Source of the DNA: Bog-950 sp044228435
Lineage (GTDB): Bacteria > Bacteroidota > Bacteroidia > Chitinophagales > LD1
Direction of reading: 5' to 3'
DNA: 64,000 nucleotides
Assembly (NCBI GenBank): GCA_044228435.1
Contig: JBGAUW010000015.1
Location: 62,001 to 126,000 of the forward strand
Shown piece after piece: positions 8,226 through 17,049 of the stretch (position 1 is the stretch's first letter; each line of letters opens with the position of its first letter). The translations under genes were made by a program, and so were the position numbers. The notes below the pieces were generated by a model. It had not been told where the DNA came from. It saw only the letters and a program-made list of their open reading frames with translations, and searched no databases.

Positions 8226-9291
8226 CAAAATCTTCAAACAAATATTCGCCTAAACCTTTTAAGGAGGTATAGAAGGCCTTGCCGCCATTTGCCTGCGTAA
8301 ACTCCTCTACAAAACTTTGCAGGTAAGGGTCGCTGGCAATCATAAAAGTGGTGATAGGTATTTTAACCCGGCGGGCAGATGCAGCCAGGCGCAAGCACAT
8401 GTTTACGATTTTACGGTCGAGCCCAAAGCTGTTTTTATAATAGCGACCATTCTCTTTAATGCAGCTTGGCTTGCCATCCGTTATCATAAAAATTTGCTTG
8501 TTAGCATTCTTTTTACGGCGCAAAATATCCATGGCCAGTTCAAGCCCGGCCACGGTATTGGTATGGTATGGGCCTACCTGTAAATAAGGTAAGTCTTTTA
8601 ATTCAATTTGCCAGGCATCGTCGCCAAACACAATAATATCGAGCGTATCTTTAGGGTATTTGCGTTTAATTAATTCGGCTAGCGCCATAGCCACATTTTT
8701 AGCCGGAGTTATACGGTCTTCTCCATATAATATCATACTGTGGCTAATGTCGATCATCAGCACCGTACTGGTTTGCGTTTTGTGTTCTTTTTCGCGCACC
8801 AGCAAATCATCTTCGCTCATCATAAACTCACCAATGCCGTGGTTTATTTGTGCATTTCGGAAGCTTTCCAGCATACTTATCTGCTCCAGGCTATCGCCAA
8901 ACTGAAAGCTGCGCAGGTCGCTGCTCATCTCATCGCCGCTGCCGGTGTATTTGGTTTTGTGGTTGCCGCTTTTGCCCTTTTTAAGCTTGCCAAAAATACG
9001 GTCGAGCGCACTTTCGCGTATCGCCTTTTCTGTTTTGCTGGTTATTGCAAACTCGCCACTGTTTGGTTCAGGTTCTTTCAGGTAACCTCTCTCACGGAGT
9101 TCATTAATAAAATCGCCAATGCCGTACTCAGGCGTGGTTAGTTTATATTCTTTATCCAGTTCGGTCAACCAGCTAAGGGCTTCGCCCACATCGCCGCTGG
9201 TATAGGTAAGTAGTTGCTTGAAAATATCAAACAGCTTATCGAAAGGCGATTGGCCTTTATCATTAAATTTAGAAAAACGATACCCAAGCAT
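8197..9291 (-). CDS. VWA-domain protein, partner of the AAA+ ATPase
   Basis: 364 residues from the ATG at 9291 (MLGYRFSKFNDKGQ). An in-frame ATG further upstream would add a low-complexity stretch unlike the family, so I reject it. The C-terminal half is a von Willebrand A domain: MIDISHSM gives the DxSxS part of the MIDAS metal site and ITDGKPS the later Asp. The N-terminal half is helical and charged. Such VWA proteins work with MoxR/ChlI-type ATPases; the ATPase is encoded two genes downstream. The function of the pair is not known. Confidence 0.88.
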   Translation of the reverse strand: MLGYRFSKFNDKGQSPFDKLFDIFKQLLTYTSGDVGEALSWLTELDKEYKLTTPEYGIGDFINELRERGYLKEPEPNSGEFAITSKTEKAIRESALDRIFGKLKKGKSGNHKTKYTGSGDEMSSDLRSFQFGDSLEQISMLESFRNAQINHGIGEFMMSEDDLLVREKEHKTQTSTVLMIDISHSMILYGEDRITPAKNVAMALAELIKRKYPKDTLDIIVFGDDAWQIELKDLPYLQVGPYHTNTVAGLELAMDILRRKKNANKQIFMITDGKPSCIKENGRYYKNSFGLDRKIVNMCLRLAASARRVKIPITTFMIASDPYLQSFVEEFTQANGGKAFYTSLKGLGEYLFEDFERNKKRKVR

Positions 9292-9423
9292 AGTATGGTA
9301 TAATAAACAACTGCAAGCTAATATAGTTGCAGCCAATAACCTAAAAATGGAAACACGCGGTGTTGGTAAATGGGGGGAGTTTGGAAAAGATAACAAAATG
9401 TTAGGTGCTTAATGCCTTACATT

Positions 9424-9457
9424 TTACTTTCTTTTGGCTTGAACCAAAAGAAAGTAA
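9424..9457. repeat. 14-bp perfect inverted repeat
   Basis: ttactttcttttgg (9424-9437), loop cttgaa, ccaaaagaaagtaa (9444-9457). It lies between the PdeM stop and the VWA start, both on the minus strand. It may serve as a terminator or be the edge of a dispersed repeat. Confidence 0.75.
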
Positions 9458-9511
9458 CAAAGAAAAGTTCAAGGCTGTGCGACTTTTGGCTAAAAATCAT
9501 CCTGCCAACCT

Positions 9512-9595
9512 AAACTGCATAAACTTGTGGCGCCGAAATCTTATCGCGCTATTATAAATTGTTTAGCGCGCGCCACTTCAAACAGTATGCAGTTT
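9512..9595. repeat. Nested imperfect hairpin, MITE-like
   Basis: Outer arms aaactgcata...gtggcgc (from 9512) and gcgcgccac...tatgcagttt (to 9595) pair at their ends and at the GTGGCGC core. An inner stem cgcgcta / tagcgcg lies at 9545-9570. There is no coding potential. Confidence 0.6.
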
Positions 9596-9669
9596 TTAAC
9601 GGTTGTGCAGAATAATTTTCTTAACGCCAAAGTTCGCAAGGCCAATTAAATACACTAGGACATGTGGGC

Positions 9670-10302
9670 TTAAATTTCTTCCACTTTATTATCGTAGATG
9701 GCAAAAACTTTATCTTCTTTCTGTGGTTCAATTAGGGCCAGGCCTGTGAATTTGCTGAAGGCCGGAAGGGTGCAGGTGTTTGGAGTAAAATGAAAGCAGG
9801 GCAGTTTAATAACCTGTCGGCCAAGGCCGCTGAGGCGGATGCCGGGGTGGATGTGCCCGCTGAAGCAGAATTGTCCATCATCATGGCAAGGCTCATGCGA
9901 AAAGTTAAAACCACGCAATACGAATGTTTCGCGGTGAACAGTAATCTCTAATTCTTTAAACTTTTGGGCCGAAAGTATATCGTGGTTGCCTTTTACCAAA
10001 TGGATGGGGAGATGGGGATATTGCACCCGCCAAAGGTCGAACATTACTACCTCGTTATTGTGATGGCTGTGGAACATATCGCCTACCACAATCAGCATAA
10101 CCGGACTAAACCTTTCAATTAGTGTTGCCAGTTTTTGTAAGTCGTCATCAAATAACTCTTTAGGAATAGGAATGCCCGCCTTTCGAAAATGCATACCCTT
10201 ACCGATATGTATATCGGATAAGATAAGTGCTTTTTCCTCTTGCCAAAAAATGGCCCGTTCGGGTAATAATTCGAAATGGTGGTTCTGTAACTCTAATTGC
10301 AT
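9670..10302 (-). CDS. pdeM: Ligase-associated DNA damage response endonuclease PdeM
   Basis: 210-residue calcineurin-like metallophosphoesterase. Metal-binding motifs appear in order: DIHIGKG (near 30), GDMFHSH (near 73), GNHD (near 104) and GHIHPG (near 148). The family length and the neighbouring helicase, ligase and MBL nuclease identify it as the PdeM member of the ligase-associated repair cluster, where it would act as a metal-dependent nuclease or phosphoesterase. It lies 66 bases downstream of the helicase on the same strand and is probably cotranscribed. Substrate choice cannot be read from the sequence. Confidence 0.9.
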   Translation of the reverse strand: MQLELQNHHFELLPERAIFWQEEKALILSDIHIGKGMHFRKAGIPIPKELFDDDLQKLATLIERFSPVMLIVVGDMFHSHHNNEVVMFDLWRVQYPHLPIHLVKGNHDILSAQKFKELEITVHRETFVLRGFNFSHEPCHDDGQFCFSGHIHPGIRLSGLGRQVIKLPCFHFTPNTCTLPAFSKFTGLALIEPQKEDKVFAIYDNKVEEI

Positions 10303-10368
10303 TTTCTCTCGGATGCAATTCTATGAATTGTTCCGCCTAATCAAGTAAGATTAATGTTAAACAGTCAA

Positions 10369-12852
10369 TTAAGGCTTCTCTAATTGTGCTTTCATTTTTT
10401 TAATACGGTCTTCTAGTTTCTCGCTGGTCAGGTTTTCGCGCATCGAGTCTACTTTTATGGGGAACGAAAAAGGCGTAAGCTTTTTGGGGTATTTTAAAAT
10501 GATATCCGATTGCTGTATTCGGTGCATGGCTTTGCGCAGGCGCACTTCTTCAATCTGGTCGTTAAAGGCTTCATTATAGGCCTGCTTAAGCAGCAGGCTT
10601 TTTTCGTCGTAATCATTAAACACTGTAAATAGTATGCCAGAGGACGATTGCAGGTGTTTGTTCTTTACCCCTGCCCCCGGATAGCCCCTAAACACCAGGC
10701 CCGCTATGACGGCTATGGCCCTAAACTTGCGCCGTGCCATTTCGGTAGCGTTTACGCTTTTTTGTATGTCAGCCACCAGGTTATCGGTGCTGAACATATC
10801 GGTTAGTATTTTATTGCTGATAGGTATGGGCTGGTCGCTCAATAACTCAAATCCATAATCGTTCATGGCAATTGAGAAGGTAAGTGGTTTTATTAAGCTT
10901 AAGCGATAGGCGAGGAGTGAAGCCATCACTTCGTGCACACCCCGGCCCTCGAAGGCATAAATAAATAAGTGATGCCCGTCGCGTGTTTCAATGTATTCTA
11001 CCAGCGTTTCGTTTTCGCCGGGTACATGTGATAGTTCGTTTTGTAGTTGAAACAGAGGTTGCAATACTTTCATTTCAATTTCATCGCTGCCTTTAGTTTT
11101 GCTTGTATCGCTGGCAGAATTGTAGGTATGTCTTAGCACTTCGCCAAGGTCGACGCTTAAAGGCATGCGCCCGCCTTGCCAGCTTGGCACAATGGCTTTT
11201 TTGCCGGTGCTACGGCGCACCAACACGTCCATATCTTTTATCATTACATACTCCAGGTTGCGGCCTGCTAAAGAGAATACATCACCTTTATTCAAACGAG
11301 ATATAAAACTCTCTTCTATGGTGCCCACATAGCCACCCTTCATAAACTTCACACGAATCATAGCATCGCCTACAATGGTGCCAATGCTCATGCGGTGGCG
11401 CATGGCCAGCTTGCGGTCGTTTATCTGGTAAAGCCCATCGGTTATCTCTACTTTTTTGTATTCATCATAACTGCCAAGGCCACTACCACCGGTGGTTATA
11501 AAGTTAAGTGTCCATTGCCATTCATCATCTGTAAGGTCTTTGTAAGCATAGGTGCTTTTAATTTCTTCTAACGTTGGTTGCGGCCTGAATCCTTCGCCTA
11601 CAGCCAGTGTGCAGAGATATTGTATTAAAACATCGTAAGCATTAACCACCGGTTGACGTTGCTCCACTATATTATCGCGCACGGCTTGTTTTAAAGCAGC
11701 GGCTTCTACTAACTCCAACGAATGTGTAGGCATAAAATAAATTTTACTTACGGCATCGGGCGAATGACCGCTGCGACCTGCACGCTGCATAAAGCGAGCA
11801 ACGCCTTTAGGCGAGCCAATTTGTATAACCGTATCTACGGGCCTAAAGTCTACACCCAAATCTAAGGAGGAGGTACACACTACTACTTTTAAACCACCTT
11901 CGTGCAAAGCATTTTCAATCCACTCCCGCGTTTCGGCGGATACGGAACCGTGGTGCAAGGCTATAACACCTGCAAACTCCGGGTGCGCGTTTAAAAGCGC
12001 GTGGTACCAAATTTCGGAAAAGCTACGGGTGTTAGTGAATAACAAGGTGGTATTGCTTTGCTCTATCACCGGTATCACCTTCTCCAGCATACGTATACCC
12101 AAGTGCCCCGCCCATGGAAATTTATCTATCGAATCAGGTAATATAGATTCTATCTCTATCTTCTTTTTTAAATCAGCTTTAACGGTTACGCCATCTTTTG
12201 CATTGGCGCCTAAAGCTACTTCCATAGCCTCGTGCAGATTGCCAATCGTGGCGCTTATAGCCCAAATGCGTAAAGGCTTATCGGTCTCTGGTTTCAAACC
12301 TTTTAAACGGCTAAGGGCAAGTTCTACCTGCACACCGCGTTTGGTGCCTAATAGTTCATGCCACTCATCAATAACAACGCTTTGCAGGGGCTTAAAAACT
12401 TTAGGATATTCCTTTTGTGCTAATAATAAGTGCAGGCTCTCGGGTGTAATAATCAGTACCTCGGGCAATTGTTTTTTTTGTTTAGCGCGTTCGGTGGTGC
12501 TGGTATCGCCGCTTCGCAAACCAATGTTCCAGGGTAGTGAGATGGCATCACATACTTCCTGCATGGCGCGTTGTAAATCTTTAGCTAAAGCGCGTAAAGG
12601 GGTTATCCAAAGCAGTTGTAACCCATTCTCTTTTTTATCCTGCCACTTATCGGGGTTTTTATCTATCCAATCAATTAGCACTGGTAAAAACAGGGCGAAG
12701 GTTTTACCAAAACCGGTAGGAGCATTTAGCAAGCCCGACTTACCTTCGGCAAAATGTTGCCAGGCTTGTTTTTGAAAACCAAACGCAGTCCAGCCTTTGG
12801 CCTCCATCCAGTCCATTACTACCTGCTCGCCTATACCTGTTTTTTTAGCCAT
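10369..12852 (-). CDS. Ligase-associated DEXH-box helicase (Lhr-like)
   Basis: 827-residue superfamily II helicase of the Lhr type. Walker A NAPTGFGKT is at about residues 39-47, motif II is VIDEWHEL (DEWH), motif III is ISATIGN, and motif VI is RAGRSGHSPDA. The C-terminal 400 residues correspond to the winged-helix and Lhr-specific domains. Its start overlaps the ligase stop by 8 bases (12845-12852), so the two are translationally coupled. In this cluster it is expected to unwind damaged DNA for the nucleases and ligase. Confidence 0.94.
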   Translation of the reverse strand: MAKKTGIGEQVVMDWMEAKGWTAFGFQKQAWQHFAEGKSGLLNAPTGFGKTFALFLPVLIDWIDKNPDKWQDKKENGLQLLWITPLRALAKDLQRAMQEVCDAISLPWNIGLRSGDTSTTERAKQKKQLPEVLIITPESLHLLLAQKEYPKVFKPLQSVVIDEWHELLGTKRGVQVELALSRLKGLKPETDKPLRIWAISATIGNLHEAMEVALGANAKDGVTVKADLKKKIEIESILPDSIDKFPWAGHLGIRMLEKVIPVIEQSNTTLLFTNTRSFSEIWYHALLNAHPEFAGVIALHHGSVSAETREWIENALHEGGLKVVVCTSSLDLGVDFRPVDTVIQIGSPKGVARFMQRAGRSGHSPDAVSKIYFMPTHSLELVEAAALKQAVRDNIVEQRQPVVNAYDVLIQYLCTLAVGEGFRPQPTLEEIKSTYAYKDLTDDEWQWTLNFITTGGSGLGSYDEYKKVEITDGLYQINDRKLAMRHRMSIGTIVGDAMIRVKFMKGGYVGTIEESFISRLNKGDVFSLAGRNLEYVMIKDMDVLVRRSTGKKAIVPSWQGGRMPLSVDLGEVLRHTYNSASDTSKTKGSDEIEMKVLQPLFQLQNELSHVPGENETLVEYIETRDGHHLFIYAFEGRGVHEVMASLLAYRLSLIKPLTFSIAMNDYGFELLSDQPIPISNKILTDMFSTDNLVADIQKSVNATEMARRKFRAIAVIAGLVFRGYPGAGVKNKHLQSSSGILFTVFNDYDEKSLLLKQAYNEAFNDQIEEVRLRKAMHRIQQSDIILKYPKKLTPFSFPIKVDSMRENLTSEKLEDRIKKMKAQLEKP

Positions 12853-14485
12853 TATCCTGCTCTGCCCTGTTGTTGTAAATATGCAGCAAAGCTTTTAAAT
12901 CATCTATGCTGTTAATGTCATCCAGTGTTTTATCCTGCCGCCAGCGCAGCATGCGCGGAAAGCGAACGGCTACGCCCGATTTATGCCGGCTGCTTTCGGC
13001 AATGCCTTCAAAACCTATTTCAAAAACCAGCGATGGGGTTACGGTGCGCACCGGTCCAAACTTTTCCAATATGTTGCGCTTAATAAAGTAATCTACCTGG
13101 CCGAACTCCTTATCGGTAAGACCCGAATAGGCTTTGGCAAAAGTTACCAGTTTGCCCTCGGCATCTTTTACGGCAAAGGTATAATCGGTATATAAACTCG
13201 ATCTTCTTCCGCTACCCTTTTGCGCAGCCACTAATACCGCATCAATCGAAAGAGGCTCTACTTTCCATTTCCACCAATCGCCGCGTTTGCGTCCCGCCTG
13301 GTAAATAGAATCTTTTCGTTTAAGCATCAGGCCTTCGCTGGCATTTAAGCGCGAGTCCGGTCGCAGGGCTATAAGTTGTTCCCAATTAGTAAATTGAACT
13401 AAAGGCGAAAGCTGCAACACAAAATCGTTGTTTGCGGGTTCAGATGTTTGCTTTGTCTGCTCAACTATTTTTTCCAGCAGCAGCCTCCTTTCAGCCTGCG
13501 GCTTGGTGCGGATATCATTGCCATCATACTCCAATACATCATAAGAAAGGAATACCGCCGGTGCATCTTGCAAAATCTTTTTGCTTACGTTTTTTCTTCC
13601 AATACGGGTTTGCAAAACATTAAAGGGTAAAGGCTTTCCGTTTATAAAGCAGATGATTTCTCCATCTAACACAGTGCCGTCGGGTAACAGCTTTTGCAGT
13701 TTTTGATACTCAGGAAATTTATCGGTAATCAACTCTTCACCACGGCTCCATACAAATAACTGGTCTTTGCGTTTTACTAATTGACCGCGTATGCCATCCC
13801 ACTTCCATTCAGCCTGCCACTCTTCCGGTTGCCCCAGGGTTTCGGGTAATTCTTCCAAAGGATAAGCCAGATAAAAAGGGTATGGTTTACTGGCGTCGGT
13901 ATCGGTATGTTCGCCGTGTGCCAATTCATGGAAGGTTGTGTTTAATGGATTCCAATTGCCACTTATACGATGGGCCATTACTTGTGCATCGGTATTATAA
14001 ATTTTAGCCAGCGCATTTATTATTAATGCCTCTGAAACTCCAATACGAAACGAAGCGCTCATTAATTTATTAAATACGAAACGCTCTTTTGTTCCCAATT
14101 CTGCCCAGGCAGAAGTAACAGCCAGTTTTTTTTCTTCTTCTGTTTTATCCCCTAAATCAATCAGGTAATGCATCCAATGTGCCAGGCTTTTTTCGCTTAC
14201 TGCGTTGGATGGTGGCAATATCAAAGCAATAGTTTCACCAAGGTCGCCTACGTTTTGGTAGCTTTCTTCAAATAGCCATAAAGGCAAGCCTGCCATCTCG
14301 GCACACCATTCGTGTAACTTAGTTGAATTAACTGTGCGCTTTGGGCGGCGGCCGGTAAATAAAGCCAACGCCCATATTTTATCTTCCTCATTAGCGGATG
14401 AAAAATAGCGGATGATAGCACTCAACTTTTCATTTGTTTTGGTGCTGGCAGAAACCTCATCAATAAGTGTGGCAAACAACTTCAT
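12845..14485 (-). CDS. ATP-dependent DNA ligase of the repair cluster
   Basis: 546-residue ATP-dependent DNA ligase (cisATP type), which seals nicks through a ligase-adenylate intermediate. The nucleotidyl-acceptor lysine is in EWKWDGIRGQL (motif I, KxDG). Further motifs include VLDGEIICF (motif III/IIIa region), SEGLMLKRKDS (motif IV) and WWKWKVEP (motif V). The N-terminal 200 residues are the helical DNA-binding domain. It stands between the MBL nuclease (5 bases upstream) and the helicase (8-base overlap). This is additional to the NAD-dependent replicative ligase expected elsewhere. Confidence 0.95.
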   Translation of the reverse strand: MKLFATLIDEVSASTKTNEKLSAIIRYFSSANEEDKIWALALFTGRRPKRTVNSTKLHEWCAEMAGLPLWLFEESYQNVGDLGETIALILPPSNAVSEKSLAHWMHYLIDLGDKTEEEKKLAVTSAWAELGTKERFVFNKLMSASFRIGVSEALIINALAKIYNTDAQVMAHRISGNWNPLNTTFHELAHGEHTDTDASKPYPFYLAYPLEELPETLGQPEEWQAEWKWDGIRGQLVKRKDQLFVWSRGEELITDKFPEYQKLQKLLPDGTVLDGEIICFINGKPLPFNVLQTRIGRKNVSKKILQDAPAVFLSYDVLEYDGNDIRTKPQAERRLLLEKIVEQTKQTSEPANNDFVLQLSPLVQFTNWEQLIALRPDSRLNASEGLMLKRKDSIYQAGRKRGDWWKWKVEPLSIDAVLVAAQKGSGRRSSLYTDYTFAVKDAEGKLVTFAKAYSGLTDKEFGQVDYFIKRNILEKFGPVRTVTPSLVFEIGFEGIAESSRHKSGVAVRFPRMLRWRQDKTLDDINSIDDLKALLHIYNNRAEQDNG

Positions 14486-14490
14486 GGCGT

Positions 14491-15507
14491 TTAGGGTTCA
14501 TTGGTTGTTTCGGGAATGTCCTCACCGCTTTCATCGCCATACTCGGTTTTTACTTCTTCGGCTTCTATACCAATTTCGGTAAGGTAGCGGGCAAAGGTGG
14601 CCTGAAAGCCATGCGTTACATATACCTTGGTAGCGCCGGTGGCTTTTACCGCTGTCAGTAATCCATTCCAATCGGCATGGTCGCTTAGGCTAAAGCCTGC
14701 ATCGGCATTGCGGCGGCGTTGTGCACCGCGCACATGCATCCATCCACTGCACACGCCATCCACTAAAGGCTCAAACCTTTTAGTCCACGGCGTGTTTTGT
14801 GCCGAAGGCGGCGCTACTATAATTATGCCTTTCTCTTTTTCTTTAATGTTAGCCCAATGTTCCACCGGGTATAAATTCTGACCCGCATCTATCATCGCTT
14901 TTTGGGCGTTGTAAACCGATGTGGCCGCATATATGTTGCCAATTTCTTTATCAAGGTATTCTAACACCCGCTGCGCTTTACCCAGGCTATAGCAATAAAG
15001 GATACTGTTTTTGCCGGCGGCTTTATTTTTATCCCACCAGTTATTTATGTCGGAAAAGATTTGGGTTTGAGGTTTCCACTGGTAAACAGGTAACCCAAAA
15101 GTAGACTCTGTAATAAATGTGTGGCATTTAATGGGTTCAAAGGTACCACTTATGCCATCATCTTCCGTTTTATAATCACCCGTAAATACCCATACTTCAC
15201 CATTATATTCCACTCTTATTTGCGCCGAGCCGATGATATGCCCGGCCGGGTGAAATGTTACCTTTACCCCATTCATAAAAACAGCTTCATTAAAATTAAT
15301 GGTTTGTAGATTTAAATCGGCACCGAGCCGAAGGCGCATAATGGCTTCCGAATCGTGATGGGCCAAGTAGTTTTTGCTGCCCCATCGTGCGTGGTCGCTA
15401 TGGCCGTGTGTTATCAGCGCTCGCTCTACGGGCCGCCATGGGTCGATATAAAAATCGCCCTGCCGGCAATAGATGCCCTTATTGGTAAAGCGTAGTAGTG
15501 GCTGCAT
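14491..15507 (-). CDS. Ligase-associated MBL-fold exonuclease
   Basis: 338-residue metallo-beta-lactamase-fold nuclease with a beta-CASP-like layout, related to the SNM1/Artemis group. The metal site motif is THGHSDHARWG (near residues 33-43); later ligands lie in HPAGHIIGSAQ (near 106) and FTGDYKTEDDG (near 130), and YVTHGFQA is near the C-terminus. It is the first gene of the four-gene repair operon and presumably processes damaged ends before ligation. The C-terminus is acidic (DESGEDIPE). The start at 15507 gives MQPLLRFTNKGIYC, which fits the family. Confidence 0.93.
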   Translation of the reverse strand: MQPLLRFTNKGIYCRQGDFYIDPWRPVERALITHGHSDHARWGSKNYLAHHDSEAIMRLRLGADLNLQTINFNEAVFMNGVKVTFHPAGHIIGSAQIRVEYNGEVWVFTGDYKTEDDGISGTFEPIKCHTFITESTFGLPVYQWKPQTQIFSDINNWWDKNKAAGKNSILYCYSLGKAQRVLEYLDKEIGNIYAATSVYNAQKAMIDAGQNLYPVEHWANIKEKEKGIIIVAPPSAQNTPWTKRFEPLVDGVCSGWMHVRGAQRRRNADAGFSLSDHADWNGLLTAVKATGATKVYVTHGFQATFARYLTEIGIEAEEVKTEYGDESGEDIPETTNEP

Positions 15508-15630
15508 GTGTTATGTAATAACAAATTTGTTGACGAAAAGTGCGATTAAAATCCAACTTTTCTTCCCCATTCGCCACCCAGTTCGTTTTTTGTTTTGGTG
15601 TTTATAGTTTTCATAATGCTTGTAGTTTAC

Positions 15631-15645
15631 CTTATGGTATAAAAG
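15631..15645. promoter_or_regulatory. Near-palindrome CTTATGGTATAA, copy 1
   Basis: CTTATGGTATAAAAG, matching the perfect palindrome at 16913-16925 in 12 of 13 positions. It lies about 110 bases upstream of the membrane protein gene. The role is unknown; an operator or regulator site is the obvious possibility. Confidence 0.35.
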
Positions 15646-15729
15646 CAGGTGCCTATTAATCGCTGTTAAACTTGTAGAAATTCAACCTCAAAAAACTGTT
15701 AACTACAGTAGCTGCATTGCTGTGCAGGG

Positions 15730-15737
15730 TATATTTG
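15730..15737 (+). promoter_or_regulatory. TAnnTTTG -7 box of membrane protein gene
   Basis: TATATTTG followed by C matches the Bacteroidota -7 element, 18 bases before the ATG at 15756. No clear -33 TTTG is present, which may mean the promoter depends on an activator. Confidence 0.5.
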
Positions 15738-15755
15738 CGGAGTAATTAAATTATT

Positions 15756-16253
15756 ATGAAAAAGACAGCCTTATCGGTATTTGCTACCATGCTCAGTTAT
15801 GTTGCAGTGTATGCACAAACTACCACTACTGCTGATAACGATTTTGCACCAGGCTTATTGATAGGTACGGTAGTGATGGCAATAGGTGCTTTATTGCTTA
15901 TTGGGGTAGGTATAGTGCTGTCTCTAATGGTTTTCGCTTTTGTAGCAGTGCTGGTTTCTGCGGGGGTATTGTCTACTTCAGTAATTGTTGGGCTTAACAA
16001 GCGATCTTTTACCAAAGGTTTCAAAACTTTTATCTATTTATTTCCTTCCAGCTTTGGTTTGCTTATCGGCGCCTTAGGCCTGGCATTGCTTAATATGGTA
16101 ATGCACTGGTTTAGCCCGGGGGCAGCTACATTAATTGGAGCTACTGCAGGATTAACCGCCGGCTTATTTATTGGCTTTTTATTGCTGTTTGCCATCCAGC
16201 GTATTACTACACATTATAAAAGAAGGTTTTACTCCGTTATTACAGGAATATAA
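15756..16253 (+). CDS. Small integral membrane protein, unknown
   Basis: 165 residues. An N-terminal signal-like segment (MKKTALSVFATMLSYVAVYA) is followed by a short linker and about four hydrophobic segments: near 28-65 (a long one, possibly two helices), 85-110 and 118-145. The C-terminus is basic (RITTHYKRRFYSVITGI). No enzyme motif is visible. It lies in a group of small stress-type genes and has its own TAnnTTTG box. The last codons form one arm of a 17-bp inverted repeat. I do not recognise the family. Confidence 0.75.
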   Translation: MKKTALSVFATMLSYVAVYAQTTTTADNDFAPGLLIGTVVMAIGALLLIGVGIVLSLMVFAFVAVLVSAGVLSTSVIVGLNKRSFTKGFKTFIYLFPSSFGLLIGALGLALLNMVMHWFSPGAATLIGATAGLTAGLFIGFLLLFAIQRITTHYKRRFYSVITGI

Positions 16254-16268
16254 CCTTCTTTTATAATG
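16212..16268 (+). terminator. 17-bp inverted repeat overlapping the gene end
   Basis: cattataaaagaaggtt (16212-16228) pairs perfectly with aaccttcttttataatg (16252-16268) across 23 bases. The left arm codes for part of the last 14 residues of the membrane protein, and the stop lies at the edge of the right arm. It sits between convergent genes and could terminate both, although no long T tract follows. Confidence 0.6.
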
Positions 16269-16275
16269 CAATCCA

Positions 16276-16851
16276 CTACTTTAATTTTGAATCTTTAATA
16301 GCTGTGGCTGAGTCGAGGTGCGTTTGCAATGTGGGTAAGGTGCGGCCTGCAAAACCACGAATATCGCTATCTACAGCGTCACCGGCAGCCTCTTTAAAAG
16401 CTTCAATATCTTCATGGTGGTCATCTACCATCATGTCTATATAGGCTTTGTCAAAATCTTTACCGCTTTTCTTTTTAAGGTCGTCCACCATCATTTGGTG
16501 GTGGTTGCTCATTTCTACTGGCAGGCTAACCTGTTTATCGCCGGCAATTTTCTTTAACTCGTCATTCGCCTTGCTATGGTCGCGCACCATCATGGCGCCA
16601 AAGGCTTTTACGCGGGCGTTAGATGCTTGCTGCTGTGCTAAGTTGCCTAATTCCACCTCCATCATTCCGCCGCTGGCTGCCGAGGTTAGGAATTTCGAAT
16701 CTTTTTCACTTACAGGAGCTACCTGCATCGAATCCGCTTTCTGCGAATTTTCGGTATTGGCTTCTTTAACCGAATCGTGAGAATTGCAGGCTGCGAGAAA
16801 GGCTCCTACGGCAAACATGGATGCTAAACGGATGATTGTGTTATGTTTCAT
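16276..16851 (-). CDS. DUF4142 lipoprotein
   Basis: 191 residues. The signal peptide ends in a lipobox (VGAFLAAC, Cys at about 22), so this is an envelope lipoprotein. A Ser/Glu-rich linker is followed by a helical DUF4142 domain (about 50-185) typical of ferritin-like or DUF4142 proteins: KFLTSAASGGMMEVELG, MMVRDHSKANDELK and YIDMMVDDHHEDIEAFK, with several His and Glu. The family is often found with envelope or oxidative stress genes; its biochemical role is unproven. Its upstream region holds the perfect CTTATGGTATAAG palindrome 62 bases before the start. Confidence 0.88.
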   Translation of the reverse strand: MKHNTIIRLASMFAVGAFLAACNSHDSVKEANTENSQKADSMQVAPVSEKDSKFLTSAASGGMMEVELGNLAQQQASNARVKAFGAMMVRDHSKANDELKKIAGDKQVSLPVEMSNHHQMMVDDLKKKSGKDFDKAYIDMMVDDHHEDIEAFKEAAGDAVDSDIRGFAGRTLPTLQTHLDSATAIKDSKLK

Positions 16852-16912
16852 ATTGATTTTTAAATTTTGGTTTTAGGCAAAGTATGCGCTGTGCTATATA
16901 TAAAGCATATGC

Positions 16913-16925
16913 CTTATGGTATAAG
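16913..16925. promoter_or_regulatory. Palindrome CTTATGGTATAAG, copy 2
   Basis: A perfect inverted repeat, CTTAT-GGT-ATAAG. It lies in the divergent region between the DUF4142 and DUF2383 genes. Related copies are at 15631 and 17050. The symmetry suggests a dimeric transcription factor site. Confidence 0.4.
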
Positions 16926-17049
16926 TTTTTAGCATATAGTGATGTGCTTTGATAGGCAGGCTACATGCCCCAATGGGGTAATAAAATTCACAATGCCAAC
17001 TTCGGCTAATTTCTCATTTCCCCGTTCTGCTTAATCCATATTCGGCTAA

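Larger units (their letters stand above)
9292..9669. other. Gene-free region with nested palindromes
   Basis: 378 bases with no supported gene. It contains a perfect 14-bp inverted repeat (9424-9457) and a larger imperfect hairpin (9512-9595), described separately. The arrangement resembles dispersed intergenic elements I recall from other Bacteroidota, but I cannot check copy number from this window. Confidence 0.6.

Noticed and set aside
12029..12775. Long plus-strand ORF (248 codons) opposite the DEXH helicase
   Set aside because: It lies wholly inside the helicase gene, which has all its motifs; the antisense translation is Ser/Cys-rich and has no domain, so it is a frame shadow.
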